From the NCBI RefSeq assembly GCF_006149005.1, contig NZ_VBSL01000007.1, positions 124,001 through 188,000 of the forward strand: a stretch of DNA of 64,000 nt. Reading direction: 5' to 3'. Made by a program: the position numbers and the translations under genes. The stretch is from Larkinella sp. C7 (GTDB taxonomy: Bacteria; Bacteroidota; Bacteroidia; Cytophagales; Spirosomataceae). Every line of letters starts with the position of its first letter. The first letter of the stretch is position 1. Positions 50,695-59,263 of the stretch are shown here, piece after piece. The notes under the pieces were generated by a model. That model did no database searches. It was not told where the DNA came from and saw nothing but the letters and a program-made list of their open reading frames with translations.

Positions 50695-50755
50695 CTTCAG
50701 TTCTCGTTGCTCGTTAGGGGCCATCAACTGTAAAGCTACTATATAGACGAGGTAT

Positions 50756-50767
50756 TATGCAAGCATA
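50756..50767. promoter_or_regulatory. Operator palindrome 3, TATGC-AA-GCATA, upstream of the MarR gene
   Basis: Perfect 5-bp arms with spacer AA. It overlaps TATGCTTG on the minus strand, a 7/8 match to the -7 consensus, so a bound repressor would cover its own promoter. The core equals that at 43693-43706. Confidence 0.75.
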
Positions 50768-50828
50768 CTATTGAAGAAATGAAGATAAAGTTGGGATAAA
50801 ACCGCAAGACAAAGAGCGCCTAAAACCG

Positions 50829-51866
50829 CTATTTCACCTCCCTGATCACCGCAATTGTTCCTTTGGCACCCACAGCCCAGCATTGGCCGCCCGAACAGTC
50901 AATGGAATGAAAAGCCGAATCGTCAATTTTGGTCCAGGTTTTTCCGAAATCGTCGGTATAACCCGTTCCCGATGGCCCCACCGCAATGAGCCGCTTGTCC
51001 GACAACCACCCGACGGCTTCTTTCAACCCCGGCGGGTCGGTGGGGGTACCGGCTTTCCAGGTTTTGCCACCGTCGGTGGTTACGGCCACGTTCTGCCAGA
51101 CGCCTTTTTCATTTTTGTAATCGCCCCCAACGGCCATGCCATTCTGGCCCTGCGCATCGAACCAAAGCCCAAAAATGCCGGCCGTTGGACCCGCCGGAAT
51201 GGGCGTTTCGATCACTTGCCAGACCGACTCGGGCGTTGCCGCCGTATACAATCGCCCGTTGCCGACGCCCCCCGATGCAATCCAGGCCCGCTGGTAACTA
51301 TTCATCCGCCATTTATATCCCCGCGTGATCAGGCTGGTTCCGCTGGCGGCAAAGGCGGCTTCACCCGTGGGAAGCAGCGGCAGGTTTTCCGCCGGAACCC
51401 GCTTCCAGTTTTTGCCGCCGTTCGTCGTGGTCATCACATACCAGGTTCCGTTGACCGGATCGCTGAACACCATGCCTTCCCAGCGGTTCCAGAAATCCAT
51501 CGAGTCGAAAAAAACACCGGGTTGTTTAGTCTGGTAAATGAGCTGCCATTTTTTACCGCCGTCGTTGGTGCGATACAATCGGGCCTGGCCTTTTTCGGCG
51601 GGGCCGGCGGCCATTAGAATGGCTTCTTTGGCACTGAAAGCGTGGATATCGCGGAAGTCGCAGGTTTCGGCTCCCGGCACGGTTCCGGTTTTCCAGGTTT
51701 TTCCGCCGTCGGCCGTGTGGACGAAGGTGCCTTTGCTGCCGCCCACCCAGACAACCTTCCGGCTCACCGCGCTGACGGCCCGAAAGTTGGCGTCGGTGCC
51801 ACTGGTTTGGGGTTGCCATTGGGCAAAAACAAGGGAGGGGAGCAGCAGGAACAAAAGCAGTTTCAT
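50829..51866 (-). CDS. Secreted Ycf48-like beta-propeller protein
   Basis: 345 residues with signal peptide MKLLLFLLLPSLVFAQ. The mature protein has repeats of the BNR/Ycf48 type: GTFVHTADGGKTWKTG, RLYRTNDGGKKWQLI, YVMTTTNGGKNWKRV, VAVTTDGGKTWKAG and YTDDFGKTWTKID, which is five TDGGKTW-like blades. Ycf48 assists photosystem II assembly in phototrophs; in Bacteroidota such proteins are exported and of unknown role. The start at 51866 puts the signal peptide at the N-terminus; the upstream extension is not plausible. Confidence 0.85.
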   Translation of the reverse strand: MKLLLFLLLPSLVFAQWQPQTSGTDANFRAVSAVSRKVVWVGGSKGTFVHTADGGKTWKTGTVPGAETCDFRDIHAFSAKEAILMAAGPAEKGQARLYRTNDGGKKWQLIYQTKQPGVFFDSMDFWNRWEGMVFSDPVNGTWYVMTTTNGGKNWKRVPAENLPLLPTGEAAFAASGTSLITRGYKWRMNSYQRAWIASGGVGNGRLYTAATPESVWQVIETPIPAGPTAGIFGLWFDAQGQNGMAVGGDYKNEKGVWQNVAVTTDGGKTWKAGTPTDPPGLKEAVGWLSDKRLIAVGPSGTGYTDDFGKTWTKIDDSAFHSIDCSGGQCWAVGAKGTIAVIREVK

Positions 51867-51942
51867 ACGGGAAAAGAGCGGTTTTAACAGGATTAAATAG
51901 CAATACAGACCGGTTGTGAGAACCAGAACCGGCAAGGTAGTT

Positions 51943-51950
51943 TATTTTTG
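51943..51950 (+). promoter_or_regulatory. -7 element TATTTTTG upstream of the 52042 gene
   Basis: Exact TAnnTTTG match about 92 bp upstream of the ATG. Confidence 0.5.
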
Positions 51951-52041
51951 TAAACGGCTTTTCGTGAATGGTAACCGGATTGGTGCCGATTCACGTATGT
52001 TTGTTCCGAAATACTGCTAACAACAACGAACAGAATACCTT

Positions 52042-52710
52042 ATGAAAAAGATTTTCGCCCTTATCGTAGCCTTCGGCTGGAGTATACTGACGTATGCACA
52101 AGCGCCGGAGAACGTGGTTTCTGCCAAAATTAACGGGAAAGAGTGGCAAGCCAAAGCCCAGCGGCTCAATCTGCCTTTTACCGGTGTCAAATACCTCGCC
52201 ATTGCCGGGATGAATGTGAGCCCGGATGTGCAGACCTGGATTCGTTTTGTGTATGTCGACCAACTGAAACCGGGCACTTATCCGGTTATTGCGGAAAACG
52301 ACCGGGAGATGGAAAAGAAATACAAGGAATCGAACGGCAACGTGATTTGGGCGCTTGTCGATTACACGGAAGAAGCGAAAGGATTAGGCCATGCATTCCG
52401 CGATGGGGAGTCGTGGAAAGGGACGGTGACGATCACCAGTGTGACGGATAACAGCATTGAAGGCACGTTTGAGGCCACGTTGAAAGAAGTGACGTATAAA
52501 AAACGCGCTTTGGCAACCATTTCCGGTTTTGGAATCCGGCAAAACCTGGAAGACAAAGCCATTACGGCGGCCGGGGGCGGTATGCTGACGAAGTCGGGGC
52601 CGCATGATCACGACAACACCAAACGCACCGAAGGCAGCGGTGAAATTTCGATCACCGAAGGTAAATTTAAGGTGAGCTGGGGCAAGGATTCGGCTAAAAA
52701 AGATAAATAA
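52042..52710 (+). CDS. Secreted protein of unknown function (DUF6252-like pattern)
   Basis: 222 residues with signal peptide MKKIFALIVAFGWSILTYAQ. The mature part opens with VSAKINGKEWQAKAQRL and shows alternating beta-strands (WIRFVYVDQLKPGTYPV, WKGTVTITSVTDNSIEGTFE, GEISITEGKFKVSWG), a pattern I associate with DUF6252-type calycin-like lipoproteins. The family assignment is tentative. A His/Asp cluster GPHDHDNTK near the end might bind metal. It has its own promoter and terminator. Confidence 0.65.
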   Translation: MKKIFALIVAFGWSILTYAQAPENVVSAKINGKEWQAKAQRLNLPFTGVKYLAIAGMNVSPDVQTWIRFVYVDQLKPGTYPVIAENDREMEKKYKESNGNVIWALVDYTEEAKGLGHAFRDGESWKGTVTITSVTDNSIEGTFEATLKEVTYKKRALATISGFGIRQNLEDKAITAAGGGMLTKSGPHDHDNTKRTEGSGEISITEGKFKVSWGKDSAKKDK

Positions 52711-52728
52711 TACCCACCAAACAGTTAC

Positions 52729-52771
52729 GTCCACCGGGAATTCGTCAGCGCGAATTCCCGGTGGACATTTT
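52729..52771 (+). terminator. Strong intrinsic terminator after the 52042 gene
   Basis: Perfect 16-bp stem (52729-52744 with 52751-52766), 6-nt loop, followed by ATTTTTA. Confidence 0.9.
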
Positions 52772-52953
52772 TATGCGCTCTAATGGACTATAAACGGTAC
52801 TAAGAAAACCGCAAATGGCTGTTAATTCTGATTAAAATACAATTAATCACTGGGTTTAGTAGAACAAATGGCCTGCCGTAGCGTTAAAATATTGTAACGA
52901 GTCACACGTTAGACTTACACACATTTTCAATTCGCATCAACGAAACGAACCTA

Positions 52954-54399
52954 ATGAAAATTTCTGTGAAGGTACGGCAGTCTGTCTGGATGGTGATGGC
53001 AGGCCTTGGTTTTTGGATGACTGCCTGTACGAAAGACCCGTCGGTTACCCCGCAGTCACCGATAAGTGGCACCCCTTCGAAGGCCGACCAACCGGTAAAT
53101 AATTGGATTTTGGAGAACATGCGGGCGGTGTATTACTGGAATGACAAAATCCCGGCTAATCCGGATACAACGCTGGCAGCCGCTCCCTTTTTTTACTCCC
53201 TGCTTTACGATTACAACAACAGAGCCAACCCGGAGCGCGACCGGTTTTCGTGGATTCAGGAAAGCGCCGACGAACTGAGGTCGTCACTGAGCGGAGAACA
53301 AAAAACCACGGGTCTGGAGGTCAAGTATTTTCTGCGGACGACAGGTTCGACGGATGTGATTATCAAGGTGCTATATGTTTTACCCGGTTCCCCTGCCTAC
53401 AAAGCCGGTCTGAAGCGGGGCGATATCATTACCACCATCAACGGCCAGAAACTGACTACCGGCAATTATGCTTCGCTGGCCAATGATCCAACGACTTTCA
53501 ACTACGGTTTGGCCAAACTGGAAAGTGGACAAATCGTGGATACCCAGGTCGTGAAAACGGTTACGGCGGAAGTGTTTCAGCAAAACCCGGTTTTTCTGGA
53601 TTCGATTTACGCAATTGGTGGAAAAACGATTGGCTACCTCGTCTATAATCAGTTTATCCCCGGCCCGAATGGCAGCACAACGCCCATCTACGACCAGAAA
53701 CTGGAGCAGATTTTCAGTAAGTTCAAGGCGCGGGGCGTCAATGAATTAGTGTTGGATTTGCGCTATAATCCGGGCGGTTACGTGTCGTCGTCGGTCAAGC
53801 TGGCGAGTATGATTGCCAAAGGAGTCGATAATACGAAGACGTTTTACCGCACGGAATACAACAAAGACGTGATGGCGGAACTCCAGAGTCAAAATCAGAC
53901 GGCTCAGTTAACGACCCGCTTTCAGACCAAAGCGCAAAACATTGGCGGCAACCTATCGCGGGTGTTCGTCCTGACGACGGGCGGAACCGCTTCGGCCAGC
54001 GAATTGATCATCAATGGCTTAAAACCTTTTATGCCGGTGATCACCATCGGCGAAACCACCTACGGCAAGAATGTGGGTTCCATCACCATTTCGGATGAAA
54101 CCGGCAAAATCAAGTGGGGGATGCAACCCATTGTTTTCAAGTCTTTTAACGCCCAGAACCAGTCCGATTATTCGACCGGTTTTACGCCAACAATCATAAA
54201 AAGCGAACCAATGGCCTTAAAACCATTGGGGGATCTGGAAGAAGTATACCTGAACGCGGCAGTGGCCCAGATTGTCGGCAACGGAACCGCCCGCATTTCC
54301 GCCGATCAGGGCCCACAATTGCCCGCCATCGGCTCCTCGGTTGAACGCCGGGCCGGGGGCAGTAATATGTTCGACGACCGGAGTCCGTTGAATTTGTGA
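52954..54399 (+). CDS. S41-family (C-terminal processing) peptidase lipoprotein
   Basis: 481 residues. The N-terminus has a lipobox (GFWMTACTKD, Cys25), so it is lipid-anchored. A helical N-terminal region (NNWILENMRAVYYWNDKIP) is followed by a PDZ domain (LPGSPAYKAGLKRGDIITTI) and the tail-specific protease domain with the catalytic serine in GGTASASELIINGL and the lysine in GETTYGKNVGS. It probably degrades or trims proteins in the periplasm or at the outer membrane. It is a single gene followed by hairpin H10. Confidence 0.93.
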   Translation: MKISVKVRQSVWMVMAGLGFWMTACTKDPSVTPQSPISGTPSKADQPVNNWILENMRAVYYWNDKIPANPDTTLAAAPFFYSLLYDYNNRANPERDRFSWIQESADELRSSLSGEQKTTGLEVKYFLRTTGSTDVIIKVLYVLPGSPAYKAGLKRGDIITTINGQKLTTGNYASLANDPTTFNYGLAKLESGQIVDTQVVKTVTAEVFQQNPVFLDSIYAIGGKTIGYLVYNQFIPGPNGSTTPIYDQKLEQIFSKFKARGVNELVLDLRYNPGGYVSSSVKLASMIAKGVDNTKTFYRTEYNKDVMAELQSQNQTAQLTTRFQTKAQNIGGNLSRVFVLTTGGTASASELIINGLKPFMPVITIGETTYGKNVGSITISDETGKIKWGMQPIVFKSFNAQNQSDYSTGFTPTIIKSEPMALKPLGDLEEVYLNAAVAQIVGNGTARISADQGPQLPAIGSSVERRAGGSNMFDDRSPLNL

Positions 54400-54423
54400 T
54401 GGGTCTGGACGTCAAATACAAAA

Positions 54424-54520
54424 AATCATAAATGGAAAATGATGAATGCTAGATATAAAAGTGTTTGAAGAGCACGTCTTCACTTTTATATTAAGCATTC
54501 ATCATTTTCCATTTATGATT
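54424..54520. repeat. Intergenic hairpin H10, 40-bp stem
   Basis: Arms 54424-54463 and 54481-54520 are 40 nt with two mismatches; the loop is 17 nt. It lies between convergent genes, 24 bp after one stop and 6 bp before the other. The 5' arm holds AAATGGAAAATGATGAATGC words; the inner part TAAAAGTG is shared with hairpin H3, 51 kb away, and the whole arm is about 80% identical to it. No T-run follows. Confidence 0.92.
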
Positions 54521-54526
54521 CACTGT

Positions 54527-54916
54527 TTACCCCAAATACCGCCCCGACGCAATACGCGGTAATGAATCTGTTGGCGCTTTGAAAAGATACGTCCAGCAAT
54601 CGACCAAACCGTCAGCGGTTTGGACCGGCACAACAGACCGGACATACTCATCCCCTTCGTAGTCATCGAGCGTTTCCTGCTCCCGTTCCCATACCGATTT
54701 TGTGAACGAATAGATTTCTCCATACACATCCGTTTGGGCTGCAGGGTCATAAACCGCTCCGGGGTACATGCCAAGATCGTATAACCGGCCGGGGAAAAAA
54801 CCCGGTCCGAGAAGCCGGGCTTTTTGACGTAAATCCTCCGCCATTGGGTGTTTTGACGCACTCAACAGGGTTCCGTAAACAAAAAGGCGGATAAAAGACG
54901 TTGTAGAAGTAGACAT
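54527..54916 (-). CDS. Gamma-glutamylcyclotransferase-like protein
   Basis: 129 residues of the GGCT/AIG2-like fold. The substrate loop LFVYGTLLS is near the N-terminus, and the catalytic glutamate is in LDDYEGDEYVRSVV. GRLYDLGMYPGAVYD is also typical. The family makes 5-oxoproline from gamma-glutamyl compounds or glutathione. The frame extends upstream antisense to the divergent gene; the ATG at 54916 fits the family start. It is a single gene. Confidence 0.85.
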   Translation of the reverse strand: MSTSTTSFIRLFVYGTLLSASKHPMAEDLRQKARLLGPGFFPGRLYDLGMYPGAVYDPAAQTDVYGEIYSFTKSVWEREQETLDDYEGDEYVRSVVPVQTADGLVDCWTYLFKAPTDSLPRIASGRYLG

Positions 54917-55004
54917 TCGATAGGCGGTATTCACCAGGATATTTGTAAATTTAAACCAAAAGTTAGCTTGCCCGTCGCATGTGAACTCGTCTACTCGCCA
55001 ACCT

Positions 55005-56468
55005 ATGTACGATAAAACCATTGGAACCAAACAAAAAGGGCTGCGAATCAACCTTGACCGGCGGATCTACGGCTCTTTTGCCGAAATCGGGGCCGGGCAG
55101 GAAACCGCAGCCATGTTTTTTAAAGCCGGGGGCGCATCAGGAACCATTGCCAAAACCATGTCGGCGTATGATATGACCTTCAGCGATGCGATTTATGGCC
55201 CGGAAGAAAGCGGGCGCTACGTGGTCGAATCGCGGTTGATCAAAATGCTCAGCAAAGAGTATAGCCTGATGGAAAAACGGCTGGCCGAGCAGCGCGGAGA
55301 AACTACTACATTTTTTGCATTTGCCAATACGGTCGTTGCTCTTAACTACCAGAAAACCAACGAATCACACGGCTGGATTGGCCTGCGGTTTCAACTCGAA
55401 CCCAAAGGACCTTATAACGACGTGATTATCCACGTCCGGATGCTCGACAACGAGAACGTGTTGCAGCAGCAGGCGCTGGGTGTGATTGGCGTCAACCTGA
55501 TCTACGGTTGTTATTATTACCATAAATCACCGGAAACCTTGCTGTTGTCGCTCATGGACGATCTGTCGCCGGAGCGCATTGAAATTGACATGATCCGCTT
55601 CGACGGACCGGATTTTCCCAACGTCGATAACCGGCTGATGAGCCTGTATCTGGTGCGGAACGGTTTTACCAATGCCGCTTTGTTTGGGCCGGATGGGCGG
55701 GTGTTGCAACCCTCGGAAGCACTCTATAAACGCCATATCGTGTTGTTGCGCGGGCGATTGCGGCCTGTTACCAATGTTCACGTCGATATGCTCAGCAACG
55801 GACTGAAGCAGTTTCTGGAAGAACCCGAAATTGACCCCAATCGCGTGGTGACCATTGCGGAGTTAACGCTTCACAACCTGGCGGCCAACGTCGATCACGG
55901 GATCGACGAGAAGGATTTTCTTGATCGCGTCGATATTCTGTGCTCGCTCGGGCAAACGGTGATGATTTCGAGTTTTCTGGAATATTATCGGCTGGTTTCG
56001 TACCTCTCGCGACTGACGCGCCTGAAAGTGGGGCTGATTCTGGGCATTCCCAATCTGGAATACATTTTCGAAGAGCAGCATTACAAAAACCTGCCGGGCG
56101 GTATTCTGGAGTCATTTGCCACGCTGTTCAGCCGGAAAGTGAAACTTTTTGTCTATCCAACGCTGCTCTCCGACGGCGTGATTTACCGGTGTCAGGATTT
56201 TCAGTTGCCGCCCAACCTGCAACCGCTGTATCAATACCTCATTGCCAACGACAAAATCGAAGACATTACCGATTACAACGAAGAAAATCTGCACATTTCG
56301 ACCGACCGCGTGCTGCAAATGGTCAAAGCCGGGGAAGATGGCTGGGAAGCGATGGTGCCCGAGGGCGTTGCCAAGATCATCAAAGACAACTGCCTGTTTG
56401 GCTATCCGTGTGAGGTGGAACTTCAACCGGTTACGCAACAAGTTCAGACGGTAACTCCGAATCCCTGA
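55005..56468 (+). CDS. Conserved Bacteroidota-type protein of unknown function
   Basis: 487 residues, no signal peptide. The N-terminal stretch LRINLDRRIYGSFAEIGAGQ and AGGASGTIAKTMSAYDMTFS are strongly reminiscent of a conserved family that, from memory, some databases label nicotinate-nucleotide adenylyltransferase. I see no adenylyltransferase HxGH motif, so I would not carry that label over. The protein appears soluble and alpha/beta, with SDAIYGPEESGRYVVESRL, VIGVNLIYGCYYY and LGQTVMISSFLEYYRLVSYL. An upstream GTG start adds eight residues; the ATG at 55005 is preferred. Confidence 0.75.
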   Translation: MYDKTIGTKQKGLRINLDRRIYGSFAEIGAGQETAAMFFKAGGASGTIAKTMSAYDMTFSDAIYGPEESGRYVVESRLIKMLSKEYSLMEKRLAEQRGETTTFFAFANTVVALNYQKTNESHGWIGLRFQLEPKGPYNDVIIHVRMLDNENVLQQQALGVIGVNLIYGCYYYHKSPETLLLSLMDDLSPERIEIDMIRFDGPDFPNVDNRLMSLYLVRNGFTNAALFGPDGRVLQPSEALYKRHIVLLRGRLRPVTNVHVDMLSNGLKQFLEEPEIDPNRVVTIAELTLHNLAANVDHGIDEKDFLDRVDILCSLGQTVMISSFLEYYRLVSYLSRLTRLKVGLILGIPNLEYIFEEQHYKNLPGGILESFATLFSRKVKLFVYPTLLSDGVIYRCQDFQLPPNLQPLYQYLIANDKIEDITDYNEENLHISTDRVLQMVKAGEDGWEAMVPEGVAKIIKDNCLFGYPCEVELQPVTQQVQTVTPNP

Positions 56469-56593
56469 CAGCACTCGCAGACCCCGTCAGGGACTGGTCT
56501 GCATGAATTTTACGGCGTCCGAAAAGGTGGGAAGTTGAATAGGAATGGAAATAGTTCTATTTTGCCGTTCTTTAAGCCTAAAACCACCTTGGA

Positions 56594-58228
56594 ATGAACC
56601 ACCTTCAACCCGCCGATTACGCGGTGTTCCTGCTGTATTTTGTCATTGTGTCCGGCTACGGGTATTGGATCTACCGCCGTCGGAAATCCGCTGAAACCAA
56701 CACCAAAGACTTTTTTCTGGCCGAAGGATCGCTGACCTGGTGGGCCATCGGAGCTTCGCTGATTGCATCGAACATCTCCGCCGAACACTTCATCGGCATG
56801 GCCGGGTCGGGGTTTGCCATGGGGCTGGCCATTTCGTCGTACGAATGGATTGCGGCTGCTGTGCTGATCATCGTGGCGGTTTATTTCATCCCGATTTACC
56901 TGAAAAACCGCATCTATACCATGCCGCAGTTTCTGGCGCAGCGGTACAACGACACGGTCAGTACGATTCTGGCCATTTTCTGGCTTGTCGTTTACGTACT
57001 CGTCAACCTGACGTCGATTCTGTACCTGGGAGCCATTGCCATCGAGTCGCTGGCCGGTATTTCGTTTACGACCTGCACCATCGGGCTGGCTCTTTTCGCC
57101 ATTTTTATCACGTTGGGCGGTATGAAAGTCATCGGTTATACGGATGTCATTCAGGTGGTGGTGCTGATCACCGGCGGTTTGGTGGTGACGTATCTGGCCT
57201 TGCAGCTGGTGTCCGACAAACTGGGTATTTCCGGCGTCTGGAACGGTTTGCTGTCGTTGCGCACCGAAGCGGATTCCCACTTCCACATGTATTTTCCGGA
57301 AGGCCATCCGCACTACAGCGTGTTGCCCGGTATGGCGCTGGTAACCGGTGGCATGTGGGTGAACAATCTGTCGTACTGGGGTTGTAATCAGTACATTGTG
57401 CAACGGGCATTGGGAGCCGATTTGAAAACCGCCCGGAGCGGTATTCTCTTTGCCGCTTTCCTGAAACTGATGATTCCGCTGATTGTCGTGATTCCGGGCA
57501 TCGCGGCTTATGTGCTGTTCAAAAATGGTACGTTTCAGACCGAAATGACCAGCAACGGTGCGGTTCGGCCCGACAATGCCTACCCGGTTTTGATGAACTT
57601 GTTACCAACGGGCATGAAAGGGCTGGCGTTTGCCGCTTTGACGGCGGCTGTGGTAGCGTCACTGGCGGGGAAGTGCAACAGCATTTCGACGATTTTTACG
57701 CTCGATATTTACAAGAAATTCTTCGACAAAGACGCGTCGGAGCAGAAACTGGTGCGGGTAGGCAGGTATGCGGTGGTGGTTGCGTTCATCATCGCCATCA
57801 TCATTGCGCCCATGCTGCGGTCGTTCGATCAGGTGTATCAGTACATTCAGGAATACACCAATTTCATTACGCCGGGCGTTTTCGCCATTTTCCTGCTGGG
57901 TTTTTTCTGGAAACGCGCCACCACACGGGCGGCTTTGACGGTGGCCATCGTCACCATTCCGCTGTCGACGCTGCTTAAATTCTGGGCAGAAGTGATGGAG
58001 ACGTTCGGGATTCAGGCGGCTGACATTCCGTTTCTGCACCGCACGATGTGGGTTTTCTGCATTGACATAGCCATCATGTTCATCGTTTCGCTGACCGATC
58101 CGGCCAGCCACTACAACGAGAAAGGCCTGGAAATCGACCGGCAAATGTTCAAGGTAACGCCGTCGTTCATCGCCGGTTCGGCGCTGATTCTGGGAATTCT
58201 GGTGGTTTTGTACGCCAATTTCTGGTGA
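56594..58228 (+). CDS. Sodium:solute symporter (SSS family), sugar-transporter type
   Basis: 544 residues with about 14 transmembrane helices. Signatures: DFFLAEGSLTWWAIGASLIASNISAEHFIGMAGSG in helices 1-2, GGMKVIGYTDVIQV, and AALTAAVVASLAGKCNSISTIFTLDIYKK, which together fit the SGLT-like branch. It should import a sugar or similar solute driven by sodium. No catabolic gene for a named sugar is adjacent, so the substrate is open. The C-terminus ends with one further helix (FIAGSALILGILVVLYANF). Confidence 0.92.
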   Translation: MNHLQPADYAVFLLYFVIVSGYGYWIYRRRKSAETNTKDFFLAEGSLTWWAIGASLIASNISAEHFIGMAGSGFAMGLAISSYEWIAAAVLIIVAVYFIPIYLKNRIYTMPQFLAQRYNDTVSTILAIFWLVVYVLVNLTSILYLGAIAIESLAGISFTTCTIGLALFAIFITLGGMKVIGYTDVIQVVVLITGGLVVTYLALQLVSDKLGISGVWNGLLSLRTEADSHFHMYFPEGHPHYSVLPGMALVTGGMWVNNLSYWGCNQYIVQRALGADLKTARSGILFAAFLKLMIPLIVVIPGIAAYVLFKNGTFQTEMTSNGAVRPDNAYPVLMNLLPTGMKGLAFAALTAAVVASLAGKCNSISTIFTLDIYKKFFDKDASEQKLVRVGRYAVVVAFIIAIIIAPMLRSFDQVYQYIQEYTNFITPGVFAIFLLGFFWKRATTRAALTVAIVTIPLSTLLKFWAEVMETFGIQAADIPFLHRTMWVFCIDIAIMFIVSLTDPASHYNEKGLEIDRQMFKVTPSFIAGSALILGILVVLYANFW

Positions 58229-58506
58229 TGATATGTTGTATAGGGTTAAATAATGGGCCACGGTTTATTCATTACAGAGCCGTTGATGCCCTGTAAGGGG
58301 CTCCACAGCGCAGCGTTAGCAGCAGTAAATGAATCACCTTGCTACCTTCGCACAATACGATTCGTTTAAAATGCGCTTTGCCATCAAGTTTTAGATTGGG
58401 TCGGATGTGTATTCTTGGTATAGTCAAAAGCGTTCTAATAAAAATATAATCAAACATTAATCATATAAACATCGTTTTTTCGTAGATTTCTAAAAAAATC
58501 TCGACG
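58229..58506. other. Gene-free stretch
   Basis: 278 bp, more AT-rich than its surroundings at the right end. I see no family-supported gene, no stem with a T-run and no exact TAnnTTTG element. TAGATTTC near 58482 is a one-mismatch match 17 bp before the gene at 58507. A 61-codon reading frame on the minus strand has no recognisable content; a decayed gene is possible. Confidence 0.5.
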
Positions 58507-59151
58507 ATGAAAACACTATACGTCTTGTTGCTGGCATGGCCCGTGGGAGTATGGGCGCAGTCTGAACCCTTGAAACCGATTGAAACAGTTACCTACTCTG
58601 TCCCCATCTATACCCAATATGGCTACCGAAACCAGCCTTCCATGCAGTATCTGTACGACGGCATTGAAGTCCGTCGGGCGACTGATTTAGGCCAGTACAT
58701 CCTGGCTTCCAACGATCCGAATGCCATTCGTGAATACCGGCAGTTCAAAAGTGGGCGTGAATTGGGTACCAGCCTGATGCTCGTCGGTGGAGTTACGTCA
58801 CTGGTGGGGATAATTATTACGGCCAATCCCAAAGAGGTACAAAGTCAAAACGGTGTTCCCAAAGGGTTAACGTATTACAATGGCGCCTGGTACGGAAATG
58901 GATTGGTCTACCTCGGTAATCCGTACGCGAATACAGAAACGAAAAAAGAAGTCAGAAAAGGCGGGCTCGTTACCATGACAACCGGCCTGAGTATGTTTCT
59001 GATTGGTTCACTCATCCGCATTCCCGGTTTCCATTTCCGCCGTTCCATTCAGTATTATAACAAATCGTTGCAGACCAAAGGCGTCTCTTTCCGGCTGGAA
59101 CCGCACATTGACTATACCAATGCTGGGATGGGTGTGGTCGCGCGGTTTTGA
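58507..59151 (+). CDS. Secreted or membrane protein of unknown function
   Basis: 214 residues with signal peptide MKTLYVLLLAWPVGVWAQ. Two hydrophobic stretches follow, at about 96-113 (SLMLVGGVTSLVGIIITA) and 158-176 (GGLVTMTTGLSMFLIGSLI), each preceded by a short Lys/Arg-rich stretch (FKSGRELGTS, TKKEVRKGG). The pattern of two hydrophobic hairpins after an exported N-terminus is common for small Bacteroidota envelope proteins. No family is recognised. Confidence 0.65.
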   Translation: MKTLYVLLLAWPVGVWAQSEPLKPIETVTYSVPIYTQYGYRNQPSMQYLYDGIEVRRATDLGQYILASNDPNAIREYRQFKSGRELGTSLMLVGGVTSLVGIIITANPKEVQSQNGVPKGLTYYNGAWYGNGLVYLGNPYANTETKKEVRKGGLVTMTTGLSMFLIGSLIRIPGFHFRRSIQYYNKSLQTKGVSFRLEPHIDYTNAGMGVVARF

Positions 59152-59211
59152 AACTGAGCGATTTATCCGGATTTTTTTGAATCTTTCCCGGTTCTCTCAG
59201 CATTTCTCCGT

Positions 59212-59219
59212 ATTTTTGC
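59212..59219 (+). promoter_or_regulatory. -7 element TATTTTTG upstream of asd
   Basis: Exact TAnnTTTG match 45 bp before the asd ATG. Confidence 0.6.
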
Positions 59220-59263
59220 ACCCAATTTTTAAGACTTGTTTCACTTAATTGATTGGTACAAAA

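Noticed and set aside
58272-58457. 61-codon minus-strand frame in the gene-free stretch
   Set aside because: No promoter element, no family motif and no neighbours on that strand. It could be a gene remnant but cannot be supported.
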